Position numbers and translations under genes: made by a program
Part shown: piece after piece, positions 7,945 through 17,930 of the stretch
Position numbering within the stretch: the stretch's first letter is position 1
Layout of the letters: the number at the start of each line of letters is the position of its first letter
The notes under the pieces: model-generated
The model's database searches: none
Told to the model about the DNA's origin: nothing
The model's input: only the letters and a program-made list of their open reading frames with translations
NCBI RefSeq assembly: GCF_010731595.1
Contig: NZ_AP022582.1
Span: 5,270,001-5,334,000, forward strand
Reading direction: 5' to 3'
DNA from: Mycobacterium seoulense
Lineage (GTDB): Bacteria > Actinomycetota > Actinomycetes > Mycobacteriales > Mycobacteriaceae
DNA length: 64,000 nucleotides

Positions 7945-9810
7945 ATGTGCGGAATCGTCGGCTACGTCGGGCAGCAGCCTGCCTGCAGGGTCGTCATGGA
8001 TGCGCTGCGCCGGATGGAGTACCGCGGCTACGACTCGTCGGGCATCGCACTGGTCAACGGCGCCGGGACGCTCACCGTGTGCCGCCGCGCCGGCCGGCTG
8101 GCCAACCTCGAGGAAGCGGTCGCGCAGATGCCGCCGGAGTCGCTGGGCGGCACCACCGGCCTGGGCCACACCCGCTGGGCCACCCACGGGCGCCCCACCG
8201 ACCGCAACGCGCACCCGCACCGCGACGCCGCCGGCAAGATCGCCGTCGTGCACAACGGCATCATCGAGAACTACCCGAGCCTGCGCCACGAGCTGGAGGC
8301 CCACGGCGTGGAATTCACCAGCGATACCGACACCGAGGTGGCGGTGCACCTGGTGGCCCAGGCCTACCGGCACGGGCCGACCGCCGGCGACTTCGGCGCC
8401 TCGGTGCTGGCCGTGCTGCGCCGGCTGGAGGGCCACTTCACCCTGGTGTTCACCAACGCCGACGAGCCCGGCACCATCGTGGCCGCCCGCCGCTCCACCC
8501 CGCTGGTGCTGGGGATCGGCGACGGCGAGATGTTCGTCGGCTCCGACGTTGCCGCGTTCATCCCGCACACCCGCAACGCCGTCGAACTCGGCCAGGACCA
8601 GGCCGTGGTGCTCACCGCGGACGGCTACCGCATCACCGACTTCGACGGGAACGCGGACGTCGAGTACCGCGAGTTTCACATCGACTGGGACCTGGCCGCC
8701 GCGGAAAAGGGCGGCTACGAGTACTTCATGCTCAAGGAGATCGCCGAGCAGCCCGCCGCGGTGGCCGACACCCTGCTCGGGCATTTCGTCGACGGCCGGA
8801 TCGTGCTCGACGAGCAGCGGCTCTCCGACCAGGAGCTGCGCGAGATCGACAAGGTGTTCGTGGTGGCGTGCGGCACCGCGTATCACTCGGGGCTGCTCGC
8901 CAAATACGCCATCGAACACTGGACCCGGTTGCCGGTGGAGGTGGAACTGGCCAGCGAATTCCGCTACCGCGACCCGGTGCTGGACCGCAGCACGCTGGTG
9001 GTCGCCATCTCGCAGTCCGGGGAGACCGCCGACACGCTCGAAGCGGTCCGGCACGCCAAGGAGCAGAAGGCCAAGGTGCTGGCCATCTGCAACACCAACG
9101 GCTCGCAGATCCCCCGCGAATGCGATGCCGTGCTCTACACCCGCGCCGGCCCCGAGATCGGCGTCGCCTCGACGAAGACGTTCCTCGCCCAGATCACCGC
9201 CAACTACCTGGTGGGCCTGGCGCTGGCCCAGGCCCGCGGCACGAAGTACCCCGACGAGGTCGAGCGGGAGTATCGGGAGCTGGAGTCGATGCCGGACCTG
9301 GTCGCGCGGGTGCTCGCGATGATCGAGCCGGTGACCGCGCTGGCATACCGATTCGCCCAGTCCTCGACCGTGCTGTTCCTGGGCCGCCACGTCGGCTACC
9401 CCGTGGCGCTGGAAGGCGCGCTGAAGCTCAAGGAACTGGCCTACATGCACGCCGAGGGGTTCGCCGCCGGCGAGCTCAAGCACGGCCCGATCGCGCTGAT
9501 CGAGGACGACCTGCCGGTCATCGTCGTCATGCCCTCGCCCAAGGGGCAGGCCACGCTGCACGCCAAGCTGCTGTCCAACATCCGCGAGATCCAGGCCCGC
9601 GGCGCGATCACGATCGTGATCGCCGAGGAAGGCGACGACACCGTACGGCCCTACGCGGACCACCTGATCGAAATCCCTTCGGTATCAACCCTTTTGCAGC
9701 CGTTGCTGTCGACCATCCCACTTCAGGTGTTCGCCGCGTCGGTCGCCCAGGCCCGCGGCTACGACGTCGACAAGCCGCGAAACCTCGCCAAGTCCGTCAC
9801 CGTCGAGTAG
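7945..9810 (+). CDS. glmS: Glutamine-fructose-6-phosphate aminotransferase GlmS
   Basis: A 621-residue enzyme making glucosamine-6-phosphate from fructose-6-phosphate and glutamine, the entry to UDP-GlcNAc. The ATG at 7945 gives MCGIVGYVG, so the N-terminal Cys needed for glutamine hydrolysis is exposed after Met removal; this fixes the start. The Ntn glutaminase half includes GHTRWATHG and HNGIIENY. Two SIS domains follow, with SQSGETADTLEA, STKTFLAQ and ELKHGPIALI. The C-terminus DKPRNLAKSVTVE is the canonical GlmS end. There is no ribosome site, consistent with the leaderless promoter. No glmS ribozyme is expected in actinobacteria and none was seen. Confidence 0.97.
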   Translation: MCGIVGYVGQQPACRVVMDALRRMEYRGYDSSGIALVNGAGTLTVCRRAGRLANLEEAVAQMPPESLGGTTGLGHTRWATHGRPTDRNAHPHRDAAGKIAVVHNGIIENYPSLRHELEAHGVEFTSDTDTEVAVHLVAQAYRHGPTAGDFGASVLAVLRRLEGHFTLVFTNADEPGTIVAARRSTPLVLGIGDGEMFVGSDVAAFIPHTRNAVELGQDQAVVLTADGYRITDFDGNADVEYREFHIDWDLAAAEKGGYEYFMLKEIAEQPAAVADTLLGHFVDGRIVLDEQRLSDQELREIDKVFVVACGTAYHSGLLAKYAIEHWTRLPVEVELASEFRYRDPVLDRSTLVVAISQSGETADTLEAVRHAKEQKAKVLAICNTNGSQIPRECDAVLYTRAGPEIGVASTKTFLAQITANYLVGLALAQARGTKYPDEVEREYRELESMPDLVARVLAMIEPVTALAYRFAQSSTVLFLGRHVGYPVALEGALKLKELAYMHAEGFAAGELKHGPIALIEDDLPVIVVMPSPKGQATLHAKLLSNIREIQARGAITIVIAEEGDDTVRPYADHLIEIPSVSTLLQPLLSTIPLQVFAASVAQARGYDVDKPRNLAKSVTVE

Positions 9811-9819
9811 GCGTTCCAC

Positions 9820-9825
9820 TAGATT
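9820..9825 (+). promoter_or_regulatory. -10 box of first DUF4436 gene
   Basis: TAGATT fits TANNNT. It lies within ACTAGATTGCC, which recurs as ACTACATTGCC before the second paralogue. Transcription would begin near 9832, leaving a leader of about 32 nt with the AGGAG ribosome site (9856-9860). Confidence 0.45.
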
Positions 9826-9864
9826 GCCGTGGGGAACAAGCCACCCCACAGCGGTAGGAGCAGC

Positions 9865-10755
9865 ATGCGCTCGGCGGTCAGAAGGTTCGCCCTAGCCGGT
9901 CTCGTCGTGCTCATCGTCGGGACGTACGTCGCGCTGATCGAGCTCTATGAGGACACCGTTGAAGGCGTCGCTCCCGGCACCCTGAGCGACAGCGCGGAGG
10001 GCGCCCCTCAGAGTATGGCGACGCTGACCGTGGAAGAGATGCAGTCGAACTACAGCGCGGTCGTCGCCAACCTGGCCGTGTCGCCGGGACCCGCGCTGTT
10101 GGATCCGGTCACCCACCGGCTCAAGGAAGACCTCGTGCTGCGCGTCAGGTCATCGGCCCAGCCCAGTCGGCGCGAATACACACCGGGCATGCTGCCCGGC
10201 GTTTTCCCGATCCCGCTGACCATCGCCGGTCACGTCGAACGGTGGCCCTTCGACAACTACACGTCGGGCCCCATCGAGGTGCAGCTCTTCCCCGGCGGCG
10301 ACACCACGAAGCCGCCCGTACTCATCCCGGTGAGGTTGATCGATCACCTGTCCGGCTTCAAGGTCTCTTCGACCAAGATCCCCGACCACGAGGGGTACAG
10401 GCTGAGCGTGCGGCGCGCGCTGAGCACCGCGGTGTTCGGCATCGTTATCTGCGGCGTGCTCATCGCCATCGCCGGTCTTGGCCTGTTCGTGGCAGTACAG
10501 ACGGTGCGTAACCGGCGAAAGTTTCAGCCCCCGATGACGACGTGGTACGCGGCCATGCTCTTCGCGGTGGTACCGCTGCGAAACGCGATGCCCGGCTTGC
10601 CCCCGTTCGGGGCGTGGATCGACGTGACCATCGTGCTCTGGGTCATCGTCGCGTTGGTGGTCGCGATGCTGCTCTACATCGCCTGCTGGTGGCGGCATCT
10701 GCGGCCCGAGGTTTCCGCGCCGCAGGCGGAGCCGGTCTCGGCGCCATCGGGCTGA
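9865..10755 (+). CDS. DUF4436 membrane protein, copy 1 (Rv3435c type)
   Basis: A 296-residue membrane protein. ATG 9865 follows AGGAG; an upstream in-frame GTG (9829) lies too close to the promoter. One N-terminal membrane segment (FALAGLVVLIVGTYVALI) leads to an extracytoplasmic region of about 160 residues (conserved QSNYSAVVANLAVSPGPALL, GMLPGVFPIPLTIAG). Three C-terminal membrane segments follow: FGIVICGVLIAIAGLGLFVAV, MTTWYAAMLFAVVPL, and a last one ending in CWWRHLRPE. It matches DUF4436 and Rv3435c. Function unknown. It is followed by a paralogue with the same architecture. Confidence 0.8.
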   Translation: MRSAVRRFALAGLVVLIVGTYVALIELYEDTVEGVAPGTLSDSAEGAPQSMATLTVEEMQSNYSAVVANLAVSPGPALLDPVTHRLKEDLVLRVRSSAQPSRREYTPGMLPGVFPIPLTIAGHVERWPFDNYTSGPIEVQLFPGGDTTKPPVLIPVRLIDHLSGFKVSSTKIPDHEGYRLSVRRALSTAVFGIVICGVLIAIAGLGLFVAVQTVRNRRKFQPPMTTWYAAMLFAVVPLRNAMPGLPPFGAWIDVTIVLWVIVALVVAMLLYIACWWRHLRPEVSAPQAEPVSAPSG

Positions 10756-10812
10756 CGCCGATGATCGGATCGAATTCCTTCCGTTTCAAGACGTTTCCGG
10801 CGGCCCTTCAAC

Positions 10813-10818
10813 TACATT
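10813..10818 (+). promoter_or_regulatory. -10 box of second DUF4436 gene
   Basis: TACATT fits TANNNT and sits in ACTACATTGCC, parallel to the sequence before copy 1. The following GGG(n)AAGC is also shared, which suggests the duplication carried its promoter. Confidence 0.4.
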
Positions 10819-10881
10819 GCCCCCTGGGCAAGCATTCGTTGGGTGGGACGGCCACGGTGGCCGAGTGGGTAGGGGGCGGTC

Positions 10882-11742
10882 GTGAGGTATGGCGTCATCG
10901 CACTGATCGTGGGCGTCGTCGGGGCGTACATCGCCTCGGTGGCCCTCTACGCCGGCAGCGGGGGGCACCACCACCCGGAGACCCCGGCCGGCGGTGAGCG
11001 CAGCACGGCCACGCTGGTCATCGAAGACATCCAGTCGAACTACAGCGTGCTGACGGCCAACCTGTCCATCTCGCCGGGCTCGGCCCTGCTGGATCCGCAA
11101 ACCCAGCACCTCAACGAAGACCTCAGTCTGCGAGTGCGCTCCGTGGCAACGCCGACCCGGCGCACGTGGACCAAGGGCATGCTGCCCGGCGTCTTCCCCG
11201 TTCCGCTGACCATCGCGGGGGAGATCGAGAACTGGCCTTTCGACCGCTACGGGTCCGGGCCCGTCGAGATCGAGCTCATGCACGGCCCCGCGAACGTGCC
11301 CGAACACGTGCCGGTGACGTTCGTCAACCACCTCTCCGGCTGGCAGGTGTCCGTCGACGGGTCGGGCCCCTACCGGGTGAGCGTGCACCGCGCGCTCAGC
11401 GCCGCGGCGTTCGGCATCGTAATCTGCGGGGTGCTCATCGCCATCGCCTGCCTGGGCCTGTTCGTCGCCGTACAGACGGTGCGTAACCGGCGGAAGTTCC
11501 AGCCGCCGATGACGACGTGGTATGCGGCGATGCTTTTCGCGGTGGTACCGCTGCGGAACGCGCTCCCGGGCTCGCCGCCCTTCGGGGGCTGGATCGACAT
11601 CACGCTCGTGCTGTGGGTGCTCGTCGTCTTGGTCATCTCCATGCTGCTCTACATCTTGTGCTGGTGGCGGCATCTCAGACCGGAGGTTGCCGGGCCCGCC
11701 CGCGCGGCGGCGGATCCGGTGCCGGCGCCGTCGACCACATGA
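10882..11742 (+). CDS. DUF4436 membrane protein, copy 2 (tandem paralogue)
   Basis: A 286-residue paralogue of the preceding gene, starting at GTG 10882 after AGGGGGCGG. It has the same topology: an N-terminal anchor, an extracytoplasmic domain (IQSNYSVLTANLSISPGSALL), three C-terminal membrane segments and the terminal CWWRHLRPEV motif. The halves differ in divergence: the extracytoplasmic part differs at many residues, while the stretch from CGVLIAIA through VRNRRKFQPPMTTWYAAMLF is nearly identical. This suggests recent gene conversion or strong constraint on the membrane part. M. tuberculosis has a single copy in my memory. Function unknown. Confidence 0.78.
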   Translation: MRYGVIALIVGVVGAYIASVALYAGSGGHHHPETPAGGERSTATLVIEDIQSNYSVLTANLSISPGSALLDPQTQHLNEDLSLRVRSVATPTRRTWTKGMLPGVFPVPLTIAGEIENWPFDRYGSGPVEIELMHGPANVPEHVPVTFVNHLSGWQVSVDGSGPYRVSVHRALSAAAFGIVICGVLIAIACLGLFVAVQTVRNRRKFQPPMTTWYAAMLFAVVPLRNALPGSPPFGGWIDITLVLWVLVVLVISMLLYILCWWRHLRPEVAGPARAAADPVPAPSTT

Positions 11743-11797
11743 AGGCCGCGGCGGCGTAATTCGCGCGACGCGGCGACCGGCGTGCAAAGGTGAGGGC

Positions 11798-12511
11798 GTG
11801 ACGAATGCACCGGTGCGGTCCCGACTGCGCAGCATGGGGCTCGCGGTCTGGCATTACGTCAGCAGCGCCCCGCTGACCTACGGGTGGCTCATCGTCCTGG
11901 TGGTCACCACGCTCATCCAGCACTGGCTTCCCCAACGGCAACTGCACAAGATGCTGATGCACCACTCCACCAACATCCATGGACTGGCGCGCGATCCGCT
12001 CGACGTGTTGTTCTCCAGCCTGTTGTGGATCGACGGGTACAACCTGACGCCGTACCTGCTGCTGTTCACGTTGTTCCTCGCGCCGGCCGAACACTGGCTG
12101 GGCCAGTTACGTTGGCTGACAGTGGGATTGAGCGCACACATCCTGTCCACCTATTTCAGCGAAGGCCTGCTGTATTTCGCGATCGAGGAGCGCGACGCGT
12201 CGGAGCGGCTGGTGCACGCCCGCGACATCGGCGTCAGCTACTTCCTGGTCGGGGTGATGGCGGTGCTGGCCTATCACATCGCGCGGCCGTGGCGGTGGGG
12301 CTATCTCGGCGTGCTGTTCATCATCTTCGGTTTCCCGTTGATCGCGATGGACCGGATCGAGCTGAACTTCACCGCGATCGGACACTTCACCTCGATCCTC
12401 GTCGGGCTCTGCTTCTACCCGATGACGCGGCATAAAGAGGGCCGGCAGCTGAGCCCGGCACGCCTGCGCGCCATGGCGCGCAGGGACCGCTCGCCCGAGG
12501 TATCCGCCTGA
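11798..12511 (+). CDS. Rhomboid-like multispan membrane protein (Rv3434c type)
   Basis: A 237-residue polytopic protein, the same length as remembered Rv3434c. The GTG at 11798 is preceded by GGTGAGG. About six membrane segments are visible, for example TYGWLIVLVVTTLIQHWL, NLTPYLLLFTLFLAPAEHWLG and VSYFLVGVMAVLAYHIA. The order resembles rhomboid-like proteins, and AIGHFTSILVGL recalls the last helix with its His. The protease GxSG serine motif is not present, so a proteolytic role is unlikely. It follows the DUF4436 pair on the same strand with a 55-nt gap. Function unknown. Confidence 0.65.
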   Translation: MTNAPVRSRLRSMGLAVWHYVSSAPLTYGWLIVLVVTTLIQHWLPQRQLHKMLMHHSTNIHGLARDPLDVLFSSLLWIDGYNLTPYLLLFTLFLAPAEHWLGQLRWLTVGLSAHILSTYFSEGLLYFAIEERDASERLVHARDIGVSYFLVGVMAVLAYHIARPWRWGYLGVLFIIFGFPLIAMDRIELNFTAIGHFTSILVGLCFYPMTRHKEGRQLSPARLRAMARRDRSPEVSA

Positions 12512-12543
12512 GCGGGGCCGTCAAACCGCGCCGCCCCTACCCG

Positions 12544-12549
12544 TAGTGT
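12544..12549 (+). promoter_or_regulatory. Leaderless -10 box of nnr
   Basis: TAGTGT (TANNNT) lies exactly 7 nt before GTG 12557, the geometry of mycobacterial leaderless mRNAs. This is the reason for choosing that start over ATG 12554. Confidence 0.55.
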
Positions 12550-12556
12550 GGCAATG

Positions 12557-13978
12557 GTGCGGCACTACTACTGCGTAGACGCGATCCGCCAGGCCGAGGC
12601 GCCGCTGCTGGCCAGCCTTCCCGACGGGGCCTTGATGCGGCGCGCGGCCTTCGGCCTCGCCGCCGAGATCGTCGCCGAATTGCGGGCCCGCACCGGCGGG
12701 GTGGCCGGCCGCCGGGTGTGCGCGGTCGTCGGCTCGGGCGACAACGGCGGCGACGCGCTGTGGGCCGCCACCTTTGTGCGCCGCCGCGGCGCGGCCGCCG
12801 ACGCGGTGCTGCTCAACCCGGAGCGCACCCACCGCAAGGGCCTGGCGGCCTTCACCAAGGCCGGCGGCCGGATCGTGGAAACCGTCTCGCCGACAACCGA
12901 TCTCGTCATCGACGGGGTGGTCGGCATCTCCGGCTCCGGGCCACTGCGCCCGGCCGCGGCCGAGGTGTTCGCCGCCGTCGACGACGCGGCGATCCCGGTG
13001 GTCGCCGTCGACATCCCCAGCGGCATCGACGTGGCGACGGGGGCGATCTCCGGCCCGGCGGTCCATGCCGCCCTGACCGTCACCTTCGGCGGGCTCAAGC
13101 CCGTGCACGCGCTCGCCGACTGCGGGCGGGTCAAGCTGATCGACATCGGGCTCGATCTGCCGAAGACCGACCTGCTGGGTTTCGAGGCCGCCGACGCGGC
13201 CGCGCGCTGGCCGGTGCCCGGGCCCCACGACGACAAGTACACCCAGGGCGTGACGGGCGTGATGGCCGGATCGTCGACGTATCCGGGTGCGGCCGTGCTG
13301 TGCACCGGGGCCGCCGTCGCGGCGACCTCCGGCATGGTCCGCTACGCCGGCAGCGCGCACCGCGAGGTGCTCGCGCACTGGCCGGAGGTGATCGCGTCCC
13401 CCACCGCGGCGTCGGCCGGGCGGGTCCAATCCTGGGTCGTCGGGCCGGGATTGGGCACCGACGACACCGGGGCCGCCGCGCTGTGGTTCGCGCTGGAGAC
13501 CGATCTGCCGGTGATCGTGGATGCCGACGGGCTGACCATCCTGGCGGCGCACCCCGAGCTGGTCGCCAACCGCACCGCCCCCACCGTGTTGACCCCGCAC
13601 GCCGGTGAATTCGCGCGCCTGGCCGGCAAACCGCCCGGGGACGACCGGGTGGGGGCGTGCCGCAAACTGGCGGACACCTTCGGCGCCACGGTGCTGCTCA
13701 AGGGGAACGTCACCGTGATCGCCGATGCGGGCGGCCCGGTGTACCTCAACCCCGCCGGGCAATCCTGGGCGGCCACCGCCGGCTCCGGCGACGTGCTGTC
13801 CGGGATGATCGGCGCGCTGCTCGCGGCGGGCCTGCCCGCGGCCGAGGCGGCCGCCGCGGCGGCGTTCGTCCACGCGCGGGCGGCGGCCCTGTCGGCCGCG
13901 GACCCGGGCCCCGGTGAGGCGCCGACGTCGGCGTCGCGCATCGTGCCGCACATCAGGGCCGCCCTGGCCGCCCTATAG
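12557..13978 (+). CDS. nnr: Bifunctional NAD(P)H-hydrate repair enzyme Nnr
   Basis: A 473-residue fusion of NAD(P)HX epimerase (YjeF_N, about 1-205) and ADP-dependent NAD(P)HX dehydratase (ribokinase-like YjeF_C, about 215-473), which together restore hydrated NADH/NADPH. The epimerase half shows [13 protein letters not shown] and [12 protein letters not shown]. The dehydratase half shows [22 protein letters not shown] and [16 protein letters not shown]. Starting at GTG 12557 gives [18 protein letters not shown] and the 473 aa of Rv3433c. A leaderless -10 box supports that start. It is followed by gadB after 15 nt. Confidence 0.94.
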   Translation: MRHYYCVDAIRQAEAPLLASLPDGALMRRAAFGLAAEIVAELRARTGGVAGRRVCAVVGSGDNGGDALWAATFVRRRGAAADAVLLNPERTHRKGLAAFTKAGGRIVETVSPTTDLVIDGVVGISGSGPLRPAAAEVFAAVDDAAIPVVAVDIPSGIDVATGAISGPAVHAALTVTFGGLKPVHALADCGRVKLIDIGLDLPKTDLLGFEAADAAARWPVPGPHDDKYTQGVTGVMAGSSTYPGAAVLCTGAAVAATSGMVRYAGSAHREVLAHWPEVIASPTAASAGRVQSWVVGPGLGTDDTGAAALWFALETDLPVIVDADGLTILAAHPELVANRTAPTVLTPHAGEFARLAGKPPGDDRVGACRKLADTFGATVLLKGNVTVIADAGGPVYLNPAGQSWAATAGSGDVLSGMIGALLAAGLPAAEAAAAAAFVHARAAALSAADPGPGEAPTSASRIVPHIRAALAAL

Positions 13979-13993
13979 GAAAGGAATTCCGCA

Positions 13994-15376
13994 GTGCCCC
14001 AACATCCGTCCCTGCCCGCGCACTCGATCGCCCCCGCCTACACCGGCCGCCTGTTCACCGCGCCGGTGCCGGCGCTGCGGATGCCCGACGAGTCGATGGA
14101 CCCCGAGGCCGCCTACCGCTTCATCCACGACGAGCTGATGCTCGACGGCAGTTCCCGGCTGAACCTGGCGACGTTCGTCACCACCTGGATGGATCCCGAG
14201 GCCGGGCGGCTGATGGCCGAGACGTTCGACAAGAACATGATCGACAAGGACGAGTACCCGGCGACCGCGGCGATCGAGCAGCGCTGCGTGTGCATGGTCG
14301 CCGACCTGTTCCACGCCGACGGCCTGGACGACGCCGACCCCTACAGCGCCTGCGGGGTGTCGACGATCGGCTCCAGCGAGGCGGTGATGCTGGGCGGGCT
14401 GGCGATGAAATGGCGCTGGCGGGCCAAGGTCGGGAAGGGCTGGGAGGGCCGCAAGCCCAACCTGGTGATGGGCTCCAACGTCCAGGTGGTGTGGGAGAAG
14501 TTCTGCCGCTACTTCGACGTCGAGCCGCGCTACCTGCCGATGGAGGAGGGGCGCTACGTCATCACCCCCGAACAGGTCCTGGACGCCGTCGACGAGGACA
14601 CCATCGGCGTGGTGGCGATCCTGGGCACCACCTACACCGGCGAACTGGAACCGGTCGCCGACATCTGCGCCGCGCTGGACAAGCTGGCCGCCGGCGGCGG
14701 GGTGGACGTGCCGGTGCACGTCGACGCCGCCAGCGGCGGGTTCGTGGTGCCCTTCCTGCACCCCGAACTGAAGTGGGACTTCCGGCTGCCCCGGGTCGTG
14801 TCGATCAACGTCAGCGGCCACAAGTACGGGCTCACCTATCCCGGCGTCGGGTTCGTGGTGTGGCGCAGCAAGGAATACCTGCCCGAGGAGCTGGTCTTCC
14901 GCGTCAACTACCTCGGCGGCGACATGCCCACCTTCACGCTGAACTTCTCCCGCGCCGGCAACCAGGTGGTCGGGCAGTACTACAACTTCCTGCGGCTGGG
15001 ACGCGACGGCTACACCAAGGTGATGCAGGCGCTGTCCGGGACGGCCCGCTGGCTGGGGGAGCAGCTGCGCGTCAGCGACCACTGCGAGCTGATCTCGGAC
15101 GGTTCGGCGATCCCCGTGATCGCCTTCCGGCTGGCCAAGAACCGCGGGTACACCGAGTTCGATGTCTCCCACGAGCTGCGGGGTTACGGCTGGCAGGTGC
15201 CCGCGTACACCATGCCCGACAACGCCACCAACGTCTCGGTGCTGCGCATCGTGGTGCGGGAAGGCCTGTCCGCGGACCTGGCCCGCGCGCTGCACGACGA
15301 CGCCGTCTCGGCGCTGACCTCGCTGGACAAGCTCAGGCCCGGCGGTCATTACGAAGCCCAGCACTTCGCGCACTGA
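13994..15376 (+). CDS. gadB: Glutamate decarboxylase GadB
   Basis: A 460-residue PLP-dependent group II decarboxylase converting glutamate to GABA and CO2. The PLP-binding region HVDAASGGFVVPF precedes SGHKYGLTYPG, placing the PLP lysine at residue 277. MSTIGSSEA-type sequence (VSTIGSSEAVMLGG) and the N-terminal IHDELMLDGSSRLNLATF are typical of GadB. Length and order match Rv3432c. The GTG at 13994 follows AGGAAAGGA, only 15 nt after nnr, so the two are likely co-transcribed. GABA formation consumes a proton and can aid acid tolerance in this family; no antiporter gene is nearby. Confidence 0.95.
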   Translation: MPQHPSLPAHSIAPAYTGRLFTAPVPALRMPDESMDPEAAYRFIHDELMLDGSSRLNLATFVTTWMDPEAGRLMAETFDKNMIDKDEYPATAAIEQRCVCMVADLFHADGLDDADPYSACGVSTIGSSEAVMLGGLAMKWRWRAKVGKGWEGRKPNLVMGSNVQVVWEKFCRYFDVEPRYLPMEEGRYVITPEQVLDAVDEDTIGVVAILGTTYTGELEPVADICAALDKLAAGGGVDVPVHVDAASGGFVVPFLHPELKWDFRLPRVVSINVSGHKYGLTYPGVGFVVWRSKEYLPEELVFRVNYLGGDMPTFTLNFSRAGNQVVGQYYNFLRLGRDGYTKVMQALSGTARWLGEQLRVSDHCELISDGSAIPVIAFRLAKNRGYTEFDVSHELRGYGWQVPAYTMPDNATNVSVLRIVVREGLSADLARALHDDAVSALTSLDKLRPGGHYEAQHFAH

Positions 15377-15646
15377 GCGGGCGCACTTCCGCCGGCGCCC
15401 AGTCACACATGCCACTTCCGTCCCGGCTCGCGAGGCGATGCCCGTGTTGCCCGCCTCACAGCGAGAACGCGCCCGCGCCGCCGCTGAAACGGCGGGTGGC
15501 CGCGCCGATTCCGCGCCTCGGTGCGCTGACGTCGTCGGTTGTCGCTCGGAGGTGGGCACACCGCGTCCCCTCGGGTGCGGCGGCGGGTGTGGCGACTGGG
15601 GCCATTGCGACAAGGGCGGGCGGCGCGCTCGCCCGGTTCTGGGACA

Positions 15647-16822
15647 ATGGCGGCCGTGGCCGTTACGCCGATATCGCTGACGCCGGGGCTGGTCGCCGAG
15701 GCCCTGGTGGACCTGGGCGCCATTGAGCACAACGTGCGGTTGCTGTGCGAACACGCCGGCCGCGCGCAGGTGATGGCCGTCGTCAAGGCCGACGGCTACG
15801 GCCACGGGGCCACCCCGGCCGCCCGCGCGGCGCTGGCCGGCGGCGCGACCGAGCTCGGCGTCGCCACCGTCGCCGAGGCGCTGGCGCTGCGCGCCGACGG
15901 CATCGCCGCACCCGTGCTGGCCTGGTTGCACCCGCCCGGCATCGACTTCGGGCCCGCGCTGCTGGCCGACGTGGAGATCGCCGTGTCGTCGGAGCGCCAG
16001 CTCGACGACCTGCTGGACGCGGCGCACCGGACGGGCCGGACCGCGACGGTCACCGTCAAGGTCGACACCGGGCTCAACCGCAACGGCGTCCACCCCGCCC
16101 GATACCCGTCGATGCTGACCGCGCTGCGCCGGGCCGTCGCCGACGAGGCGGTTCGGCTGCGCGGCCTGATGTCGCACATGGTGTTCGCCGATCAACCGGC
16201 CAACCCCGTCAACGATCTTCAGGCCCAACGCTTCAGCGACATGCTGGCCCAGGCGGGCGAGCGGGGGCTGCGGTTCGAGGTCGCGCACCTGGCGAACTCG
16301 TCGGCCACCATGTCGCGTCCCGAGCTGGCCTTCGACCTGGTGCGGCCCGGCGTCGCGGTGTACGGCCTGAGCCCGGTGCCCGAGCTCGGGGACATGGGGT
16401 TGGTGCCGGCCATGACGGTGAAATGCCCTGTGGCCCTGGTGAAGTCGATTTCCGCGGGCGAGAGCGTCTCGTATGGGCACACGTGGACCGCGGAACGCGA
16501 CACGACTTTGGCCCTGCTGCCGGTCGGCTACGCCGACGGCGTCTTCCGCTCGCTGGGGGGACGCTTGGACGTCTTGATCAACGGCAAGCGGCGGCCCGGG
16601 GTCGGGCGGATCTGCATGGACCAGTTCGTCGTCGACCTCGGCCCCGGCCGGACCGACGTGACCGAGGGCGACGAGGCGATCCTGTTCGGCCCCGGCAGCA
16701 GCGGGGAACCCACCGCGCAGGACTGGGCCGACCTGCTCGGCACGATCCACTACGAAGTGGTGACCAGCCCCCGCGGGCGCATCACCAGGACCTACCGTGA
16801 GGCACGAACCATTGAGCCCTGA
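15647..16822 (+). CDS. alr: Alanine racemase
   Basis: A 391-residue PLP enzyme interconverting L- and D-alanine for peptidoglycan. The PLP lysine lies in [12 protein letters not shown] (Lys47). The second catalytic region (SYGHTW) and [14 protein letters not shown] are present. ATG 15647 ([14 protein letters not shown]) is preferred; GTG 15656 is possible. No clear ribosome site is seen. The 270-nt spacer after gadB holds no gene I can support. In M. tuberculosis this interval carries several genes and mobile elements (Rv3431c-Rv3424c), which are absent here. Its stop overlaps the next gene by 26 nt. Confidence 0.95.
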   Translation: MAAVAVTPISLTPGLVAEALVDLGAIEHNVRLLCEHAGRAQVMAVVKADGYGHGATPAARAALAGGATELGVATVAEALALRADGIAAPVLAWLHPPGIDFGPALLADVEIAVSSERQLDDLLDAAHRTGRTATVTVKVDTGLNRNGVHPARYPSMLTALRRAVADEAVRLRGLMSHMVFADQPANPVNDLQAQRFSDMLAQAGERGLRFEVAHLANSSATMSRPELAFDLVRPGVAVYGLSPVPELGDMGLVPAMTVKCPVALVKSISAGESVSYGHTWTAERDTTLALLPVGYADGVFRSLGGRLDVLINGKRRPGVGRICMDQFVVDLGPGRTDVTEGDEAILFGPGSSGEPTAQDWADLLGTIHYEVVTSPRGRITRTYREARTIEP

Positions 16823-17930
16823 GAACGCTCGCAGGCATCACAACGGGAGGGCGTGGCTTGCGGGAGGTGCCGGGCTGACCGCCCTGGCCACCATCGTCGG
16901 AGCCTCGGCCCGGCGTTCGATGATCCGGCGCGCCCGCGGCCTCGAAGACCCTTACGCCGACGAGGATTTCGACCGGATCGACGACGACCGCCGTTCGGTG
17001 GTCACCACCCCCGACGGGGTGTCGTTGTCCATCCGCGAGGCCGGCCCCGCGGACGCCCCGCTGACGATGGTCTTCGTCCACGGATTCTGTCTGCGGATGG
17101 GCGCCTTCCATTTTCAGCGCACACGCCTGCCCCACCACGTGGGCCCGGGCGTCCGGATGGTCTTCTACGACCAGCGCGGGCACGGTCAGTCCGATGAGGC
17201 CCCGCCCGAGACCTACACGCTGACCCAACTCGGCAGAGACCTGCAAAGCGTGCTCCAGGTGGTCGCGCCGCGCGGGCTGGTGGTGCTGGTGGGCCACTCG
17301 ATGGGCGGCATGACCGTGTTGTCGCACGCCCGTCAATTCCCCGACCAGTACGGGCGCCGGATCGTCGGGGCCGCGCTGATTTCGTCCGCGGCGGAGGGCG
17401 TTGCCCGCTCCCCGCTGGGCGAGATCCTGAAAAACCCTGCGCTGGAAGCATTCCGGTTCACCGCTCGGTCCGCGCCGAAGCTGATGCACCGCGGCCGCAA
17501 CGTCTCGCGCTCGCTGATCGGCCCCGTACTGCGGGCCGCCTCCTACAGCGACCTGCACGTCAGCCGGAGCCTGGACGCCTTCTCCCAGCGGATGATGAAC
17601 GGCACCCCCATCGCGACGATGGTGGAGTTCCTGGACGCCTTGGAGGCGCATGACGAAACCGCCGGGCTGTGGACCTTGCTGCGCATCCCCACCCTGATCG
17701 CGTGCGGGGACCACGACCTGCTGACCCCGGACGAGTACTCGCGCAAGATGGCGGCCTCGCTGCCGCAATCCGAGCTGGTCATCGTTCGCGGGGCCGGCCA
17801 CCTGGCGCTGCTGGACAAGCCCGAGGCGATCAACGACGGGCTGGTCCGGCTGATCAAGCGCGCCACCCCGGGCCGGGTTGCGCTGGCGGCGCGGTGGATG
17901 CGGGAAAGGCTGCGGCGCCGTGGTGGCTAG
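16797..17930 (+). CDS. Alpha/beta hydrolase with N-terminal anchor, between alr and tsaE
   Basis: A 377-residue serine hydrolase. The N-terminus has a hydrophobic stretch ([18 protein letters not shown]) that could act as an uncleaved signal or anchor. The catalytic set is complete: GHSMGG (nucleophile Ser), acidic residue in GDHDLLTP, and His in [19 protein letters not shown] forms the oxyanion region. The GTG start at 16797 overlaps alr by 26 nt and its stop overlaps tsaE, so it belongs to the alr-tsa transcription unit. Substrate unknown. I recall a homologue at this place in other slow growers, but not in M. tuberculosis. Confidence 0.85.
   Translation: MRHEPLSPENARRHHNGRAWLAGGAGLTALATIVGASARRSMIRRARGLEDPYADEDFDRIDDDRRSVVTTPDGVSLSIREAGPADAPLTMVFVHGFCLRMGAFHFQRTRLPHHVGPGVRMVFYDQRGHGQSDEAPPETYTLTQLGRDLQSVLQVVAPRGLVVLVGHSMGGMTVLSHARQFPDQYGRRIVGAALISSAAEGVARSPLGEILKNPALEAFRFTARSAPKLMHRGRNVSRSLIGPVLRAASYSDLHVSRSLDAFSQRMMNGTPIATMVEFLDALEAHDETAGLWTLLRIPTLIACGDHDLLTPDEYSRKMAASLPQSELVIVRGAGHLALLDKPEAINDGLVRLIKRATPGRVALAARWMRERLRRRGG

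Noticed and set aside
15377..15646. Small frames in the gadB-alr spacer, including a 63-residue minus-strand frame
   Set aside because: High-GC background produces such frames; no start signal or recognisable pattern.
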